DNA of 64,000 bases, taken from the NCBI GenBank assembly GCA_903886485.1, contig CAISMH010000004.1, forward strand, positions 1 through 64,000, written 5' to 3'. Source of the DNA: an uncultured Burkholderiales bacterium (lineage in GTDB: Bacteria > Pseudomonadota > Gammaproteobacteria > Burkholderiales > Burkholderiaceae_C). A model generated the notes under the pieces. That model did not search any database and was not told where the DNA came from. It saw only the letters and a list, made by a program, of their open reading frames with translations. Positions 16,176 to 23,597 of the stretch are shown here, piece by piece. The translations under genes and the position numbers were made by a program. The number at the start of each line of letters is the position of its first letter. Within the stretch, counting starts at the first letter, position 1.

Positions 16176-17075
16176 TCAGCCGACCTCTTGCTGAATCAGC
16201 CAGTCTTTGAAATGCCGCCAGATCTCGCGTTGGGGCGCGGCGTGTGGCTCGATCAAGTAATAGGCGCGCAAACCCGTCAAGGGGCGATGGCAGGCGACGA
16301 CCAAGTCACCACTGGCGAGTTCGCCTGAAATCAGCAAGGTGGGGATGAGCGAAACGCCCAATCCACAGCGTGCAGCGGCGACTTGCATGGAAAAAAGCTC
16401 ATACCGTGGGCCGGCCATGGCGCGGGGTGACTCGATGCCTTGTGCGTCAAACCACTGTCGCCAAGCTTCGGGGCGGGTGGACTGCTGCAGCAAAGGCATG
16501 TTGAGCAGTTGCTGCGGGGTCAGTGGGCGATTTTTTTTCAGCAGCGCGGGGCTGCAAACTGGGATCACCGTCTCGTAAAACAGTTTGGTGGCCAGCGTGC
16601 CAGCCCACTGTGCGACTTGGGCGGGTGTGCCTGCGTATAGCGCAGCGTCCATGCCAGAGTCGCTGAACATGAAGGGGCGCGTGCGGGTTTCAATGTGAAT
16701 TTGATTTTGCGGAAAAGCGTGTGTGAAGGCAGGCAGGCGAGGGATGAGCCAACGCGAGGCCAGCGTGGGCACGGCGGCCAGTGTCAGACTTTCGTTTTGT
16801 CCTTGTGCGCCCATGACATCGAGGGTGTCGCGCTCTAAGGCGTCGAGGCGTATGTTCACCTGACGGGCATAGTCCAGCCCTGCGGGGGTGAGCTGCATGC
16901 CATGCTGCCCACGTTTGAACAAGCTGACGCCCAGCATGTCTTCGAGCGCGGCGACTTGGCGCGAGACAGCACCTTGCGTCAAGGCCAGTTCTTGCCCTGC
17001 TTTGGTAAAGCTGGTGTGGCGCGCAGCGGCTTCGAAGCAGATGAGCGATTGGGTGGAGGGGAGTTTGCGTCGCAT
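16176..17075 (-). CDS. LysR-family regulator of the glutarate genes (GcvA/GcdR-like)
   Basis: A 299-residue LysR-type regulator. The N-terminal helix-turn-helix (SFTKAGQELALTQGAVSRQVAALEDMLGVSLF) is followed by a GcvA-like effector domain (LTLAAVPTLASRWLIPRLPAF, then MDAALYAG). It is transcribed away from gcdH across a 129-base intergenic region, the classical layout for a LysR activator and its target. In Pseudomonas and Burkholderia a comparable regulator (GcdR) controls glutaryl-CoA dehydrogenase in response to glutarate. The ligand here is inferred from that context. Confidence 0.88.
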   Translation of the reverse strand: MRRKLPSTQSLICFEAAARHTSFTKAGQELALTQGAVSRQVAALEDMLGVSLFKRGQHGMQLTPAGLDYARQVNIRLDALERDTLDVMGAQGQNESLTLAAVPTLASRWLIPRLPAFTHAFPQNQIHIETRTRPFMFSDSGMDAALYAGTPAQVAQWAGTLATKLFYETVIPVCSPALLKKNRPLTPQQLLNMPLLQQSTRPEAWRQWFDAQGIESPRAMAGPRYELFSMQVAAARCGLGVSLIPTLLISGELASGDLVVACHRPLTGLRAYYLIEPHAAPQREIWRHFKDWLIQQEVG

Positions 17076-17204
17076 GGAAAGGTCTGGATCAAGAATGTTC
17101 AGATAATACGAAATTGCATAACTGGGTGATAAACAATCGTTTGAGCTTTGTGCATTTCACGCCTAGGATTTAACCATTCCATCTTTTTTCAGAAAGACAT
17201 CCTC
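17076..17204. promoter_or_regulatory. Divergent promoter region between the LysR gene and gcdH
   Basis: This 129-base AT-richer stretch separates the two divergent starts and must hold both promoters. I see no unambiguous T-N11-A inverted repeat or -35/-10 pair, so no exact site is called. Confidence 0.4.
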
Positions 17205-18389
17205 ATGAGTTCTCATCACGCCTTCTCTTGGTCCGACCCCTTCATGCTTGATCAGCAATTGACAGACGAGGAGCGTCAAGTCAAAGAAGCCGCCGCAGCC
17301 TACTGCCAAGAGCGCTTGGCCCCGCGTGTCCTTGAAGCCTTTCGTCATGAAACAACCGATGCGTCCATCTTTCGCGAAATGGGTGCGTTGGGCTTGCTCG
17401 GCCCCACCATCCCTGAAGCCTACGGTGGTGCAGGCTTGAACTATGTGTGCTACGGCTTGGTGGCGCGCGAAGTCGAACGTGTGGACTCAGGCTACCGCTC
17501 CATGATGAGCGTGCAATCGTCTTTGGTGATGGTGCCGATTTATGAGTTTGGCTCTGAAGCCCAAAAGCAAAAGTACTTGCCCAAGCTCGCCACCGGCGAG
17601 TGGATCGGTTGCTTTGGCTTGACTGAGCCCAACCACGGCTCAGACCCCGGCAGCATGATCACCCGCGGCAAGAAAGTGGCTGGGGGTTACTCTTTGTCGG
17701 GCTCCAAAATGTGGATCACCAACAGCCCAATCGCTGATGTGTTTGTGGTTTGGGCCAAAGACGACGCTGGCGCGATTCGCGGCTTCATTTTGGAAAAAGG
17801 CTGGAAAGGCTTGAGTGCGCCAGCGGTACACGGCAAGGTGGGCTTGCGCGCCTCGATCACAGGCGAAATTGTGATGGACGAAGTGTTTGTGCCAGAAGAA
17901 AACGCCTTCCCCGAGGTGCGCGGACTCAAAGGCCCGTTCACGTGCTTGAACAGCGCCCGCTACGGCATTGCTTGGGGTGCCTTGGGGGCGGCAGAAGACT
18001 GCTATCACCGCGCCCGTCAATACGTGATGGACCGCCAGCAGTTTGGTCGTCCACTCGCTGCGAATCAGTTGATTCAAAAGAAGTTGGCCGACATGCTGAC
18101 TGAAATTTCATTGGGCCTGCAAGCGTGCCTGCGCTTGGGTCGCATGAAAGACGAAGGCATTGCATCGGTGGAGATCACGTCCATCCTCAAGCGCAACAGC
18201 TGCGGCAAGTCCTTGGACATTGCCCGTATGGCGCGCGACATGATGGGTGGCAATGGCATCTCGGATGAGTTTGGTGTGGCCCGTCATTTGGTGAACTTGG
18301 AAGTGGTCAACACCTACGAAGGCACGCACGATGTGCACGCCTTGATTTTGGGTCGTGCCATCACGGGCATTGCTGCCTTCAGCAACTGA
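17205..18389 (+). CDS. gcdH: Glutaryl-CoA dehydrogenase
   Basis: A 394-residue acyl-CoA dehydrogenase that oxidises and decarboxylates glutaryl-CoA to crotonyl-CoA in lysine, tryptophan and glutarate breakdown. [15 protein letters not shown] contains the Arg that binds the substrate carboxylate in this subfamily. [17 protein letters not shown] carries the catalytic Glu and is almost invariant in [19 protein letters not shown] and [16 protein letters not shown] are the FAD-binding blocks. The ATG at 17205 gives the usual family length. The stop overlaps the start of the CoA-transferase gene (TGATG). Confidence 0.95.
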   Translation: MSSHHAFSWSDPFMLDQQLTDEERQVKEAAAAYCQERLAPRVLEAFRHETTDASIFREMGALGLLGPTIPEAYGGAGLNYVCYGLVAREVERVDSGYRSMMSVQSSLVMVPIYEFGSEAQKQKYLPKLATGEWIGCFGLTEPNHGSDPGSMITRGKKVAGGYSLSGSKMWITNSPIADVFVVWAKDDAGAIRGFILEKGWKGLSAPAVHGKVGLRASITGEIVMDEVFVPEENAFPEVRGLKGPFTCLNSARYGIAWGALGAAEDCYHRARQYVMDRQQFGRPLAANQLIQKKLADMLTEISLGLQACLRLGRMKDEGIASVEITSILKRNSCGKSLDIARMARDMMGGNGISDEFGVARHLVNLEVVNTYEGTHDVHALILGRAITGIAAFSN

Positions 18390-19573
18390 TGACCAGGTCA
18401 GCCATGACGACATCGCCACGCTCATCCTCCCCGAAGCCCTTGGCAGGCGTGCGCGTGCTGGATTTGTCGCGTGTGCTGGCGGGGCCTTGGGCGGGACAAA
18501 TCTTGGCTGATTACGGTGCCGACGTCATCAAGGTCGAGCGCCCAGGTGTGGGGGATGACACGCGCACGTGGGGGCCACCTTGGTGGGGTGAGGGCGATCA
18601 AAAAGTCGCGGCTTACTTTGTGTGTGCGAACCGAGGTAAACGCTCGGTCGCCATCGACATTGCCAGCCCAGAAGGTATTGCACAAGTGTTGCAACTCGCG
18701 GCTGAGGCCGATGTGTTGATTGAAAACTACAAAGTCGGACAACTCGCCAAGTATGGTCTTGATGCGGCGCGGTTGCAGGCACTGAACCCACGGCTGATTT
18801 ATTGCTCCATCACCGGCTACGGGCAACAAGGCCCCCTGTCGCACAAAGCAGGCTATGACTTTGCAATCCAAGCCGAAGCGGGCCTGATGAGTGTCACGGG
18901 AGAAAAGGGCGGGGAGCCCCAAAAAGTGGGTGTGGCCGTGACGGACATCATGACTGGCGTTTATGCGACCACCGCCATTCTTGCGGCGCTGCATGACCGG
19001 CACGTCACAGGACGTGGCTGTCACATTGATGCCTCCCTGTTTGATGTGCAAGTCGCCATGCTGGCCAACCAAGCCAGCAACGAATTGATTGGCGGGACGC
19101 ATCCCACGCGGATGGGCAATGCGCATCCCAACATCGTGCCTTACCAAGTGTTTGCAACGCGTGACGGTCACATGGTGCTGGCCGTTGGCAACGATGGGCA
19201 ATTCGAACGCTTTTGTCTCGCGGCAGGGCACCCCGATGTGGCGAAAGATCCGGCCTACGCCACGAATCCTGCACGGGTGAAAAATCGCCAGACCTTGGTG
19301 CCTTTGCTGGCGACTTGGCTGATGCAGCGTGACACCGCAGATTGGGGACAGTTGCTGGATGCGGCCAGTGTCCCTTGTTCACCGATTCTGGATGTCGAGC
19401 AGGTGATGAAGCACCCCCATGTGTTGGCACGCGGCATGAAGTTGAGTTCAGACGATCCCGCTCAACCGCCCATGATTGCCAACCCGATGTTGATCAATGG
19501 TCAGCGCATGACCGCCGAACGGGCACCGCCTGCTTTGGGTGCAGATGAGGCCATGTGGCGCGCAACAACCTGA
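18389..19573 (+). CDS. gcdG: Family III CoA-transferase (CaiB/BaiF), probable glutarate CoA-transferase
   Basis: A 394-residue CaiB/BaiF-fold enzyme. The N-terminal LAGVRVLDLSRVLAGPWAGQILADYGADVIKVE and the catalytic-Asp region VAVTDIMTGVYATTAILAAL are characteristic. By analogy with GcdG of Pseudomonas and human SUGCT it should transfer CoA from a donor such as succinyl-CoA to glutarate, feeding GcdH. The gene overlaps gcdH by one base. A second ATG at 18404 is an alternative start. Confidence 0.88.
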   Translation: MTRSAMTTSPRSSSPKPLAGVRVLDLSRVLAGPWAGQILADYGADVIKVERPGVGDDTRTWGPPWWGEGDQKVAAYFVCANRGKRSVAIDIASPEGIAQVLQLAAEADVLIENYKVGQLAKYGLDAARLQALNPRLIYCSITGYGQQGPLSHKAGYDFAIQAEAGLMSVTGEKGGEPQKVGVAVTDIMTGVYATTAILAALHDRHVTGRGCHIDASLFDVQVAMLANQASNELIGGTHPTRMGNAHPNIVPYQVFATRDGHMVLAVGNDGQFERFCLAAGHPDVAKDPAYATNPARVKNRQTLVPLLATWLMQRDTADWGQLLDAASVPCSPILDVEQVMKHPHVLARGMKLSSDDPAQPPMIANPMLINGQRMTAERAPPALGADEAMWRATT

Positions 19574-19650
19574 ATCTCTAGTGTTTCCCCCAGCATATGA
19601 ATGACTATCTAAAAGTCACTTTTATATGTATAGTAAATTTAGGGGGATTT

Positions 19651-20142
19651 ATGGTAAATATTACTTTTGGTAAGCGTTTGACATTAAGGTTGATATCTCT
19701 TGGTTTTGTCAGTAACTTGTTAAGCGCTTGCACATCGCCTGTGGGGATGCTGAACGGCGGTGGTCAAGCACGTTCTGACGCCAACAGCAAAAAGCCGCAG
19801 CCGTCTCAAGCTAAAAATTTGAAGGAGTACCGGTACGACGCAGCCAAGCATTTGTACCAGTCCAACGCCCATCAAATTTACAACGGCAAGTTGCCCCCGT
19901 TGCTTTATGCCATTGGCGTATTGCGCATCGATATTGCAGCCAATGGCGATTTAAAGGCCATGGACTGGATGAGAAAGCCTACACACGCACCCGAAGTCAT
20001 TGCCGAGATTGAGAAGAAGATTCAAGCGTCTTCCCCGTTTCCAGCGGCCACGCATTTGGGAGACATCAGTTACACCGAGACGTGGCTTTGGCATAAAAGC
20101 GGGCGTTTTCAATTAGATACCTTGACCGAAGGCCAAACCTAA
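19651..20142 (+). CDS. Predicted lipoprotein with TonB/TolA-like C-terminal domain
   Basis: About 163 residues. The ATG at 19651 follows AGGGGG and gives a lipoprotein signal ending in LLSAC (lipobox). A Lys/Gln-rich linker leads to a C-terminal module (LLYAIGVLRIDIAANGDLKAMDWMRKP ... IQASSPFP) that resembles the beta-alpha-beta layout of TonB/TolA C-terminal domains. A small envelope role is likely but the function is unknown. The first ~100 bases and the upstream stretch are AT-rich compared with neighbours. An upstream in-frame ATG at 19597 would add 18 residues without improving the signal peptide. Confidence 0.7.
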   Translation: MVNITFGKRLTLRLISLGFVSNLLSACTSPVGMLNGGGQARSDANSKKPQPSQAKNLKEYRYDAAKHLYQSNAHQIYNGKLPPLLYAIGVLRIDIAANGDLKAMDWMRKPTHAPEVIAEIEKKIQASSPFPAATHLGDISYTETWLWHKSGRFQLDTLTEGQT

Positions 20143-20173
20143 GTGACATGAGGAACTCATGTCCGGAGGTCAA

Positions 20174-20575
20174 TCACTCGCTTTCGCGCTTGAAGTAAAG
20201 ATTGGCGCGATAGATCACCCAGCCCAAAAGATTGAGAATCAAAACAGCGATGAAGAAGTTGCGATACCACTTCATGTCGTTGTAAGCCTCCTCATCTGTC
20301 AGGGCTTCCATGGCTTGCGAGGTTTCTTGATGGACTTGCAAGCCTTGGTTGCAAATCTGATGGTTGGCATCGTATGGATTGCTTTGACTTGATGCGATTT
20401 TTTCGCAGTTATCCAGCAGTTTGTCTGTGCTCAAGTGCAATGTTTGTTCGCGTTCAAAGGCTTCGTTGAGGCGAACTTCATTGCTCGTATGCCGCCAGTT
20501 GGCAACCCAATAGGCGGGTAACAAAGTGCAGACGAAAAAAACCAAACTGATTTTTTGAACTGTGGTGAGTTTCAT
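20174..20575 (-). CDS. Hypothetical membrane protein, two transmembrane segments
   Basis: 133 residues that I do not recognise. One hydrophobic segment is at residues 8-26 (ISLVFFVCTLLPAYWVANW) and another near the C-terminus (FFIAVLILNLLGWVIYRANLY). Between them lies a polar, probably periplasmic, region with two Cys residues (CEKIA, QICNQ) that could form a disulfide. It converges with the lipoprotein gene and lies 36 bases after the DUF3297 gene on the same strand. Confidence 0.65.
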   Translation of the reverse strand: MKLTTVQKISLVFFVCTLLPAYWVANWRHTSNEVRLNEAFEREQTLHLSTDKLLDNCEKIASSQSNPYDANHQICNQGLQVHQETSQAMEALTDEEAYNDMKWYRNFFIAVLILNLLGWVIYRANLYFKRESE

Positions 20576-20611
20576 ATCTCGTCGCCGTAGGCGTTTGGCT
20601 TGCGATGGTAT

Positions 20612-20881
20612 TTAACGGTAGAAGGCTTCAACTTTGCCTTTGATCTTGATGAGCAGAGGTTTCCCCTTGCGATCTAAGGTCTTCGTGGCCGGAACTTTGA
20701 CCCATCCCTCTGACAGGCAGTACTCCTCCACATCAAAGCGTTCTTTGTCGTTGAAGCGGATACCAATGTCGTGCTCGAACACGGCCGCCACATGGTGGGG
20801 GCTGCGTGGGTCAATCGATAAGTGATCGGGAAGGGCGGGGCGTGAGGGTGTCGTAGCGTCAGTCATGTCTTGATTTTCCAT
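20612..20881 (-). CDS. DUF3297 family protein
   Basis: 89 residues. The core LPDHLSIDPRSPHHV, HDIGIRFNDKERFDVEEYCLSEGW, then DRKGKPLLIKIKGKVEAFY matches the small, well-conserved proteobacterial DUF3297 family, which has no known function. The protein is soluble with no signal peptide. An ATG at 20866 is an alternative start. Confidence 0.85.
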   Translation of the reverse strand: MENQDMTDATTPSRPALPDHLSIDPRSPHHVAAVFEHDIGIRFNDKERFDVEEYCLSEGWVKVPATKTLDRKGKPLLIKIKGKVEAFYR

Positions 20882-20944
20882 GATTTAAGCTCTGCATCTT
20901 TAGCGGGGCCTGCGAACTGTTTGCAAATAAAATCCTAGCAACTG

Positions 20945-21400
20945 ATGTCTAAATATTTACTTGTACTTTTTGTGTTCGCTTCACAGCCCAGTGCTTGGGC
21001 GGGATGGGTGTATTTCACCAACAACAACCACGCATCCAACGAGTATTACTACGCGCCCGTCGAGAACAAGGGCAAGGTGAAGGTCTTGCGAACATTCAGC
21101 CAGATGCCAGTGGATGCCAAAGTGCCGTATCACACGCCCAAAGCGGTCGTGAAGGTCACCTTGTACAACTATTCGTCAGAACAATCGACATACGAAATCA
21201 ATTGTCAAGATCAGAGCATTCAATTGGTCGAGCGCATTTTTTACCGGGATATGGCTGGAAAAGTGCCCTTCATCACGCACAAGGTGAAAGACACATTCAT
21301 TCAGGGAAGTAACTCTGAGTTTGCAAAGCAGTTCATCAAAACACCGCTGCACTTTGACGACATCAAGCACTATCGAATGGCCGAAGTCGCTTGTAAGTAA
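20945..21400 (+). CDS. Small exported protein, surface-adhesin E-like
   Basis: 151 residues with a signal peptide (MSKYLLVLFVFASQPSAWA). The mature part begins with WVYFTNNNHASNEYYYAP and contains VVKVTLYNYSS, a layout seen in the surface-adhesin protein E-like family of small beta-rich exported proteins. Two Cys residues (INCQD and the C-terminal VACK) could pair. Family assignment is tentative and function unknown. Confidence 0.6.
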   Translation: MSKYLLVLFVFASQPSAWAGWVYFTNNNHASNEYYYAPVENKGKVKVLRTFSQMPVDAKVPYHTPKAVVKVTLYNYSSEQSTYEINCQDQSIQLVERIFYRDMAGKVPFITHKVKDTFIQGSNSEFAKQFIKTPLHFDDIKHYRMAEVACK

Positions 21401-21668
21401 AAAGGGGACCGCTCTCGGCGATGAACGTGAATTCATACGCGCCCTCAAAATTCGGACTGTGAGCGAGAGCGGTCATAACCATCACAAACTTGAACTTCTT
21501 GATTCGACGCCTACTGCGCTGACTTGAGTGGATTAGCCAAATTAATTCTCACGACCCGCTGAATGTGACGCTTGACTACCTGACGGCGAAATTCATGGCC
21601 GACAGCGCTTGCAGGCGTGAGGGGAATTGGTCTGTCTGAACCAAGCGGCGTCGATAATGGCCGCTTAT
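21401..21668. other. Longest intergenic region, with a spaced inverted repeat
   Basis: About 270 bases without a convincing gene. It holds a perfect 11-base inverted repeat, GACCGCTCTCG at 21407-21417 and CGAGAGCGGTC at 21464-21474, separated by 46 bases. No T-tract follows, so it is not an ordinary intrinsic terminator. It must also contain the promoter of the radical SAM gene. Nothing else is recognised. Confidence 0.45.
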
Positions 21669-23597
21669 ATGTCTGAACCCTCTGTGCCTGCTTCTCCATT
21701 TCGTATCTTGAGCCTCATCCCTCCGATGACGCAGCTCAACACACCGTATCCGTCAACTGCTTATTTGACGGGCTTTTTGCGCTCCCAAGGGGTCGATGCG
21801 GTGCAGGAAGATCTGGCCCTCGCTTTGGTGCTGGCTTTGTTTACTCCGACAGGCTTGGCACAAGTGCATGAACGCGCAGTCATGCAGCCAGAGGCCCAGC
21901 GCAGCGCCAGCGTGAACTACTTTTTGGATTACTTTGAACGTTACCAATCCACGATTGCCCCCACCATTGCGTTTTTGCAAGGACGTGATGCCACTCTGAG
22001 TCACCGCATTGCCAGTCGTGGCTTTTTGCCAGAAGGGCCGCGTTTTGCCTCTTTGGACGCTTATGACGATGACGGCAGTGGCGATCCCTTGGCGTGGGCC
22101 TTCGGTGCCTTGGGTCAACAAGATCGCGCCCGTCATCTGGCGACTTTGTATTTGAACGATTTGGCCGATGTCTTGCGTGACGCCGTGGACAGCCGCTTTG
22201 AGTTTGTGCGTTACGCCGAGCAACTCGCGGGCAGCCAAGCGACGTTTGAGCCCTTGGCCCAAGCCTTGATGGCCGAACCAACCTTGGTGGACAGCACTTT
22301 GCAAGCGCTGACGCTGGGCGTGATCGCTAAGCATCAACCGCAATTGGTGTTGCTGTCTGTGCCTTTCCCCGGGGCGGTGTACGCGGCCTTTCGGATGGCT
22401 CAGACGATCAAATGGCATCACCCGCATATCCGTATTGGCTTAGGAGGCGGCTTTGTGAACACCGAGTTGCGTGAGCTGACAGAACCCCGTGTGTTTGACC
22501 ATGTGGACTTCATCAGCTTGGATTCGGGTGAGCGACCCTTGCTGTCTTTGATCGAGCACTTACAGGGCAAGCGCAGCGTGCAGCGTTTGGTGCGCACCTT
22601 TGTGCGCAACGACGCGGGCCAAGTGCAACTGATGAATTGGCAAGAGCCGGATGTGCCGTTTGAGGACGTGGGCACGCCCACTTGGGATGGTTTGCCTTTG
22701 GATCGGTACTTGTCCCTGCTGGACATGCTCAACCCCATGCACCGCCTGTGGAGCGATGGCCGTTGGAACAAACTGACGGTGGCGCACGGTTGCTATTGGA
22801 AAAAATGCAGCTTTTGCGATGTGAGCCTGGACTACATCTCTCGCTATGAAACGGCGTCCGCCACCACCTTGGTGGATCGCATTGAGGCCATCGTGGCCGA
22901 GACGGGGCAGACTGGTTTTCATTTTGTGGACGAAGCAGCCCCGCCCAAAGCGCTCAAAGCCTTGGCGCAAGAGCTGTTACGTCGCAAGGTCCACATTTCA
23001 TGGTGGGGCAATATCCGCTTTGAGAAAACCTTCACGCCTGAGTTGGCGGAGTTGCTGGCTGAAAGCGGTTGTATCGCCATGTCGGGTGGCTTAGAGGTCG
23101 CCTCAGACCGTCTGTTGAACCTGATGAAAAAAGGCGTCTCGGTGGAGCAAGTGGCGCAAGTCACCAAGGGGTTTTCGCAGGCGGGGATCTTGGTTCACGC
23201 GTATTTGATGTACGGCTTTCCCACACAGACGCTGCAAGACACCGTGGATGCGCTGGAGTACGTGAGACAGTTGTTCGAAAACGGCTGCATCCAAAGTGGG
23301 TTCTTCCATCGCTTTGCATGCACCGTGCATTCCCCAGTGGGAAAGAACCCTGCTGACTATGGCGTCCAAGTGGTGCCGCTGCCAGAGGTGAGTTTTGCCA
23401 AGAACGACATTGCCTTCATTGACCCCACCGGCACAGACCACGACACCTTAGGCCTTGGTTTGAAGAAGGCCATCTACAACTACATGCACGGTGTGGGCTT
23501 AGAAGAGGATGTGCGCCAGTGGTTCGAATTGCCCAAAGGGCGCTGCCCTAAGACGACAGTGCCTCGCCACAAGATTGCCAAAGCCTTGGGTTATTGA
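21669..23597 (+). CDS. B12-binding-domain radical SAM protein
   Basis: About 642 residues. The N-terminal part (FRILSLIPPMTQLNTPYPSTAYLTGFLRSQGVDAVQEDLAL and later GLGGGFVNTELRELTEPRVFDHVDFISLDSGERPLLSLIEHL) resembles the cobalamin-binding-like domain found before many radical SAM domains. The cluster motif is in HGCYWKKCSFCD, so spacing is C-x4-C-x2-C rather than the canonical C-x3-C-x2-C. GFHFVDEAAPP and SGGLEVASDRLLNLMKKGV follow, as in oxygen-sensitive methyl-, thio- or cyclisation enzymes. Substrate unknown. Start is uncertain: ATG at 21657 and TTG at 21627 (after GAGGGG) are in frame. Its stop overlaps the mgtA stop by seven bases from the opposite strand. Confidence 0.85.
   Translation: MSEPSVPASPFRILSLIPPMTQLNTPYPSTAYLTGFLRSQGVDAVQEDLALALVLALFTPTGLAQVHERAVMQPEAQRSASVNYFLDYFERYQSTIAPTIAFLQGRDATLSHRIASRGFLPEGPRFASLDAYDDDGSGDPLAWAFGALGQQDRARHLATLYLNDLADVLRDAVDSRFEFVRYAEQLAGSQATFEPLAQALMAEPTLVDSTLQALTLGVIAKHQPQLVLLSVPFPGAVYAAFRMAQTIKWHHPHIRIGLGGGFVNTELRELTEPRVFDHVDFISLDSGERPLLSLIEHLQGKRSVQRLVRTFVRNDAGQVQLMNWQEPDVPFEDVGTPTWDGLPLDRYLSLLDMLNPMHRLWSDGRWNKLTVAHGCYWKKCSFCDVSLDYISRYETASATTLVDRIEAIVAETGQTGFHFVDEAAPPKALKALAQELLRRKVHISWWGNIRFEKTFTPELAELLAESGCIAMSGGLEVASDRLLNLMKKGVSVEQVAQVTKGFSQAGILVHAYLMYGFPTQTLQDTVDALEYVRQLFENGCIQSGFFHRFACTVHSPVGKNPADYGVQVVPLPEVSFAKNDIAFIDPTGTDHDTLGLGLKKAIYNYMHGVGLEEDVRQWFELPKGRCPKTTVPRHKIAKALGY

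Noticed and set aside
20145-20163. Eight-base inverted repeat GACATGAG/CTCATGTC as a terminator between convergent genes
   Set aside because: There is no T-tract on either strand and the A/T-containing stem is weak; termination is not supported.
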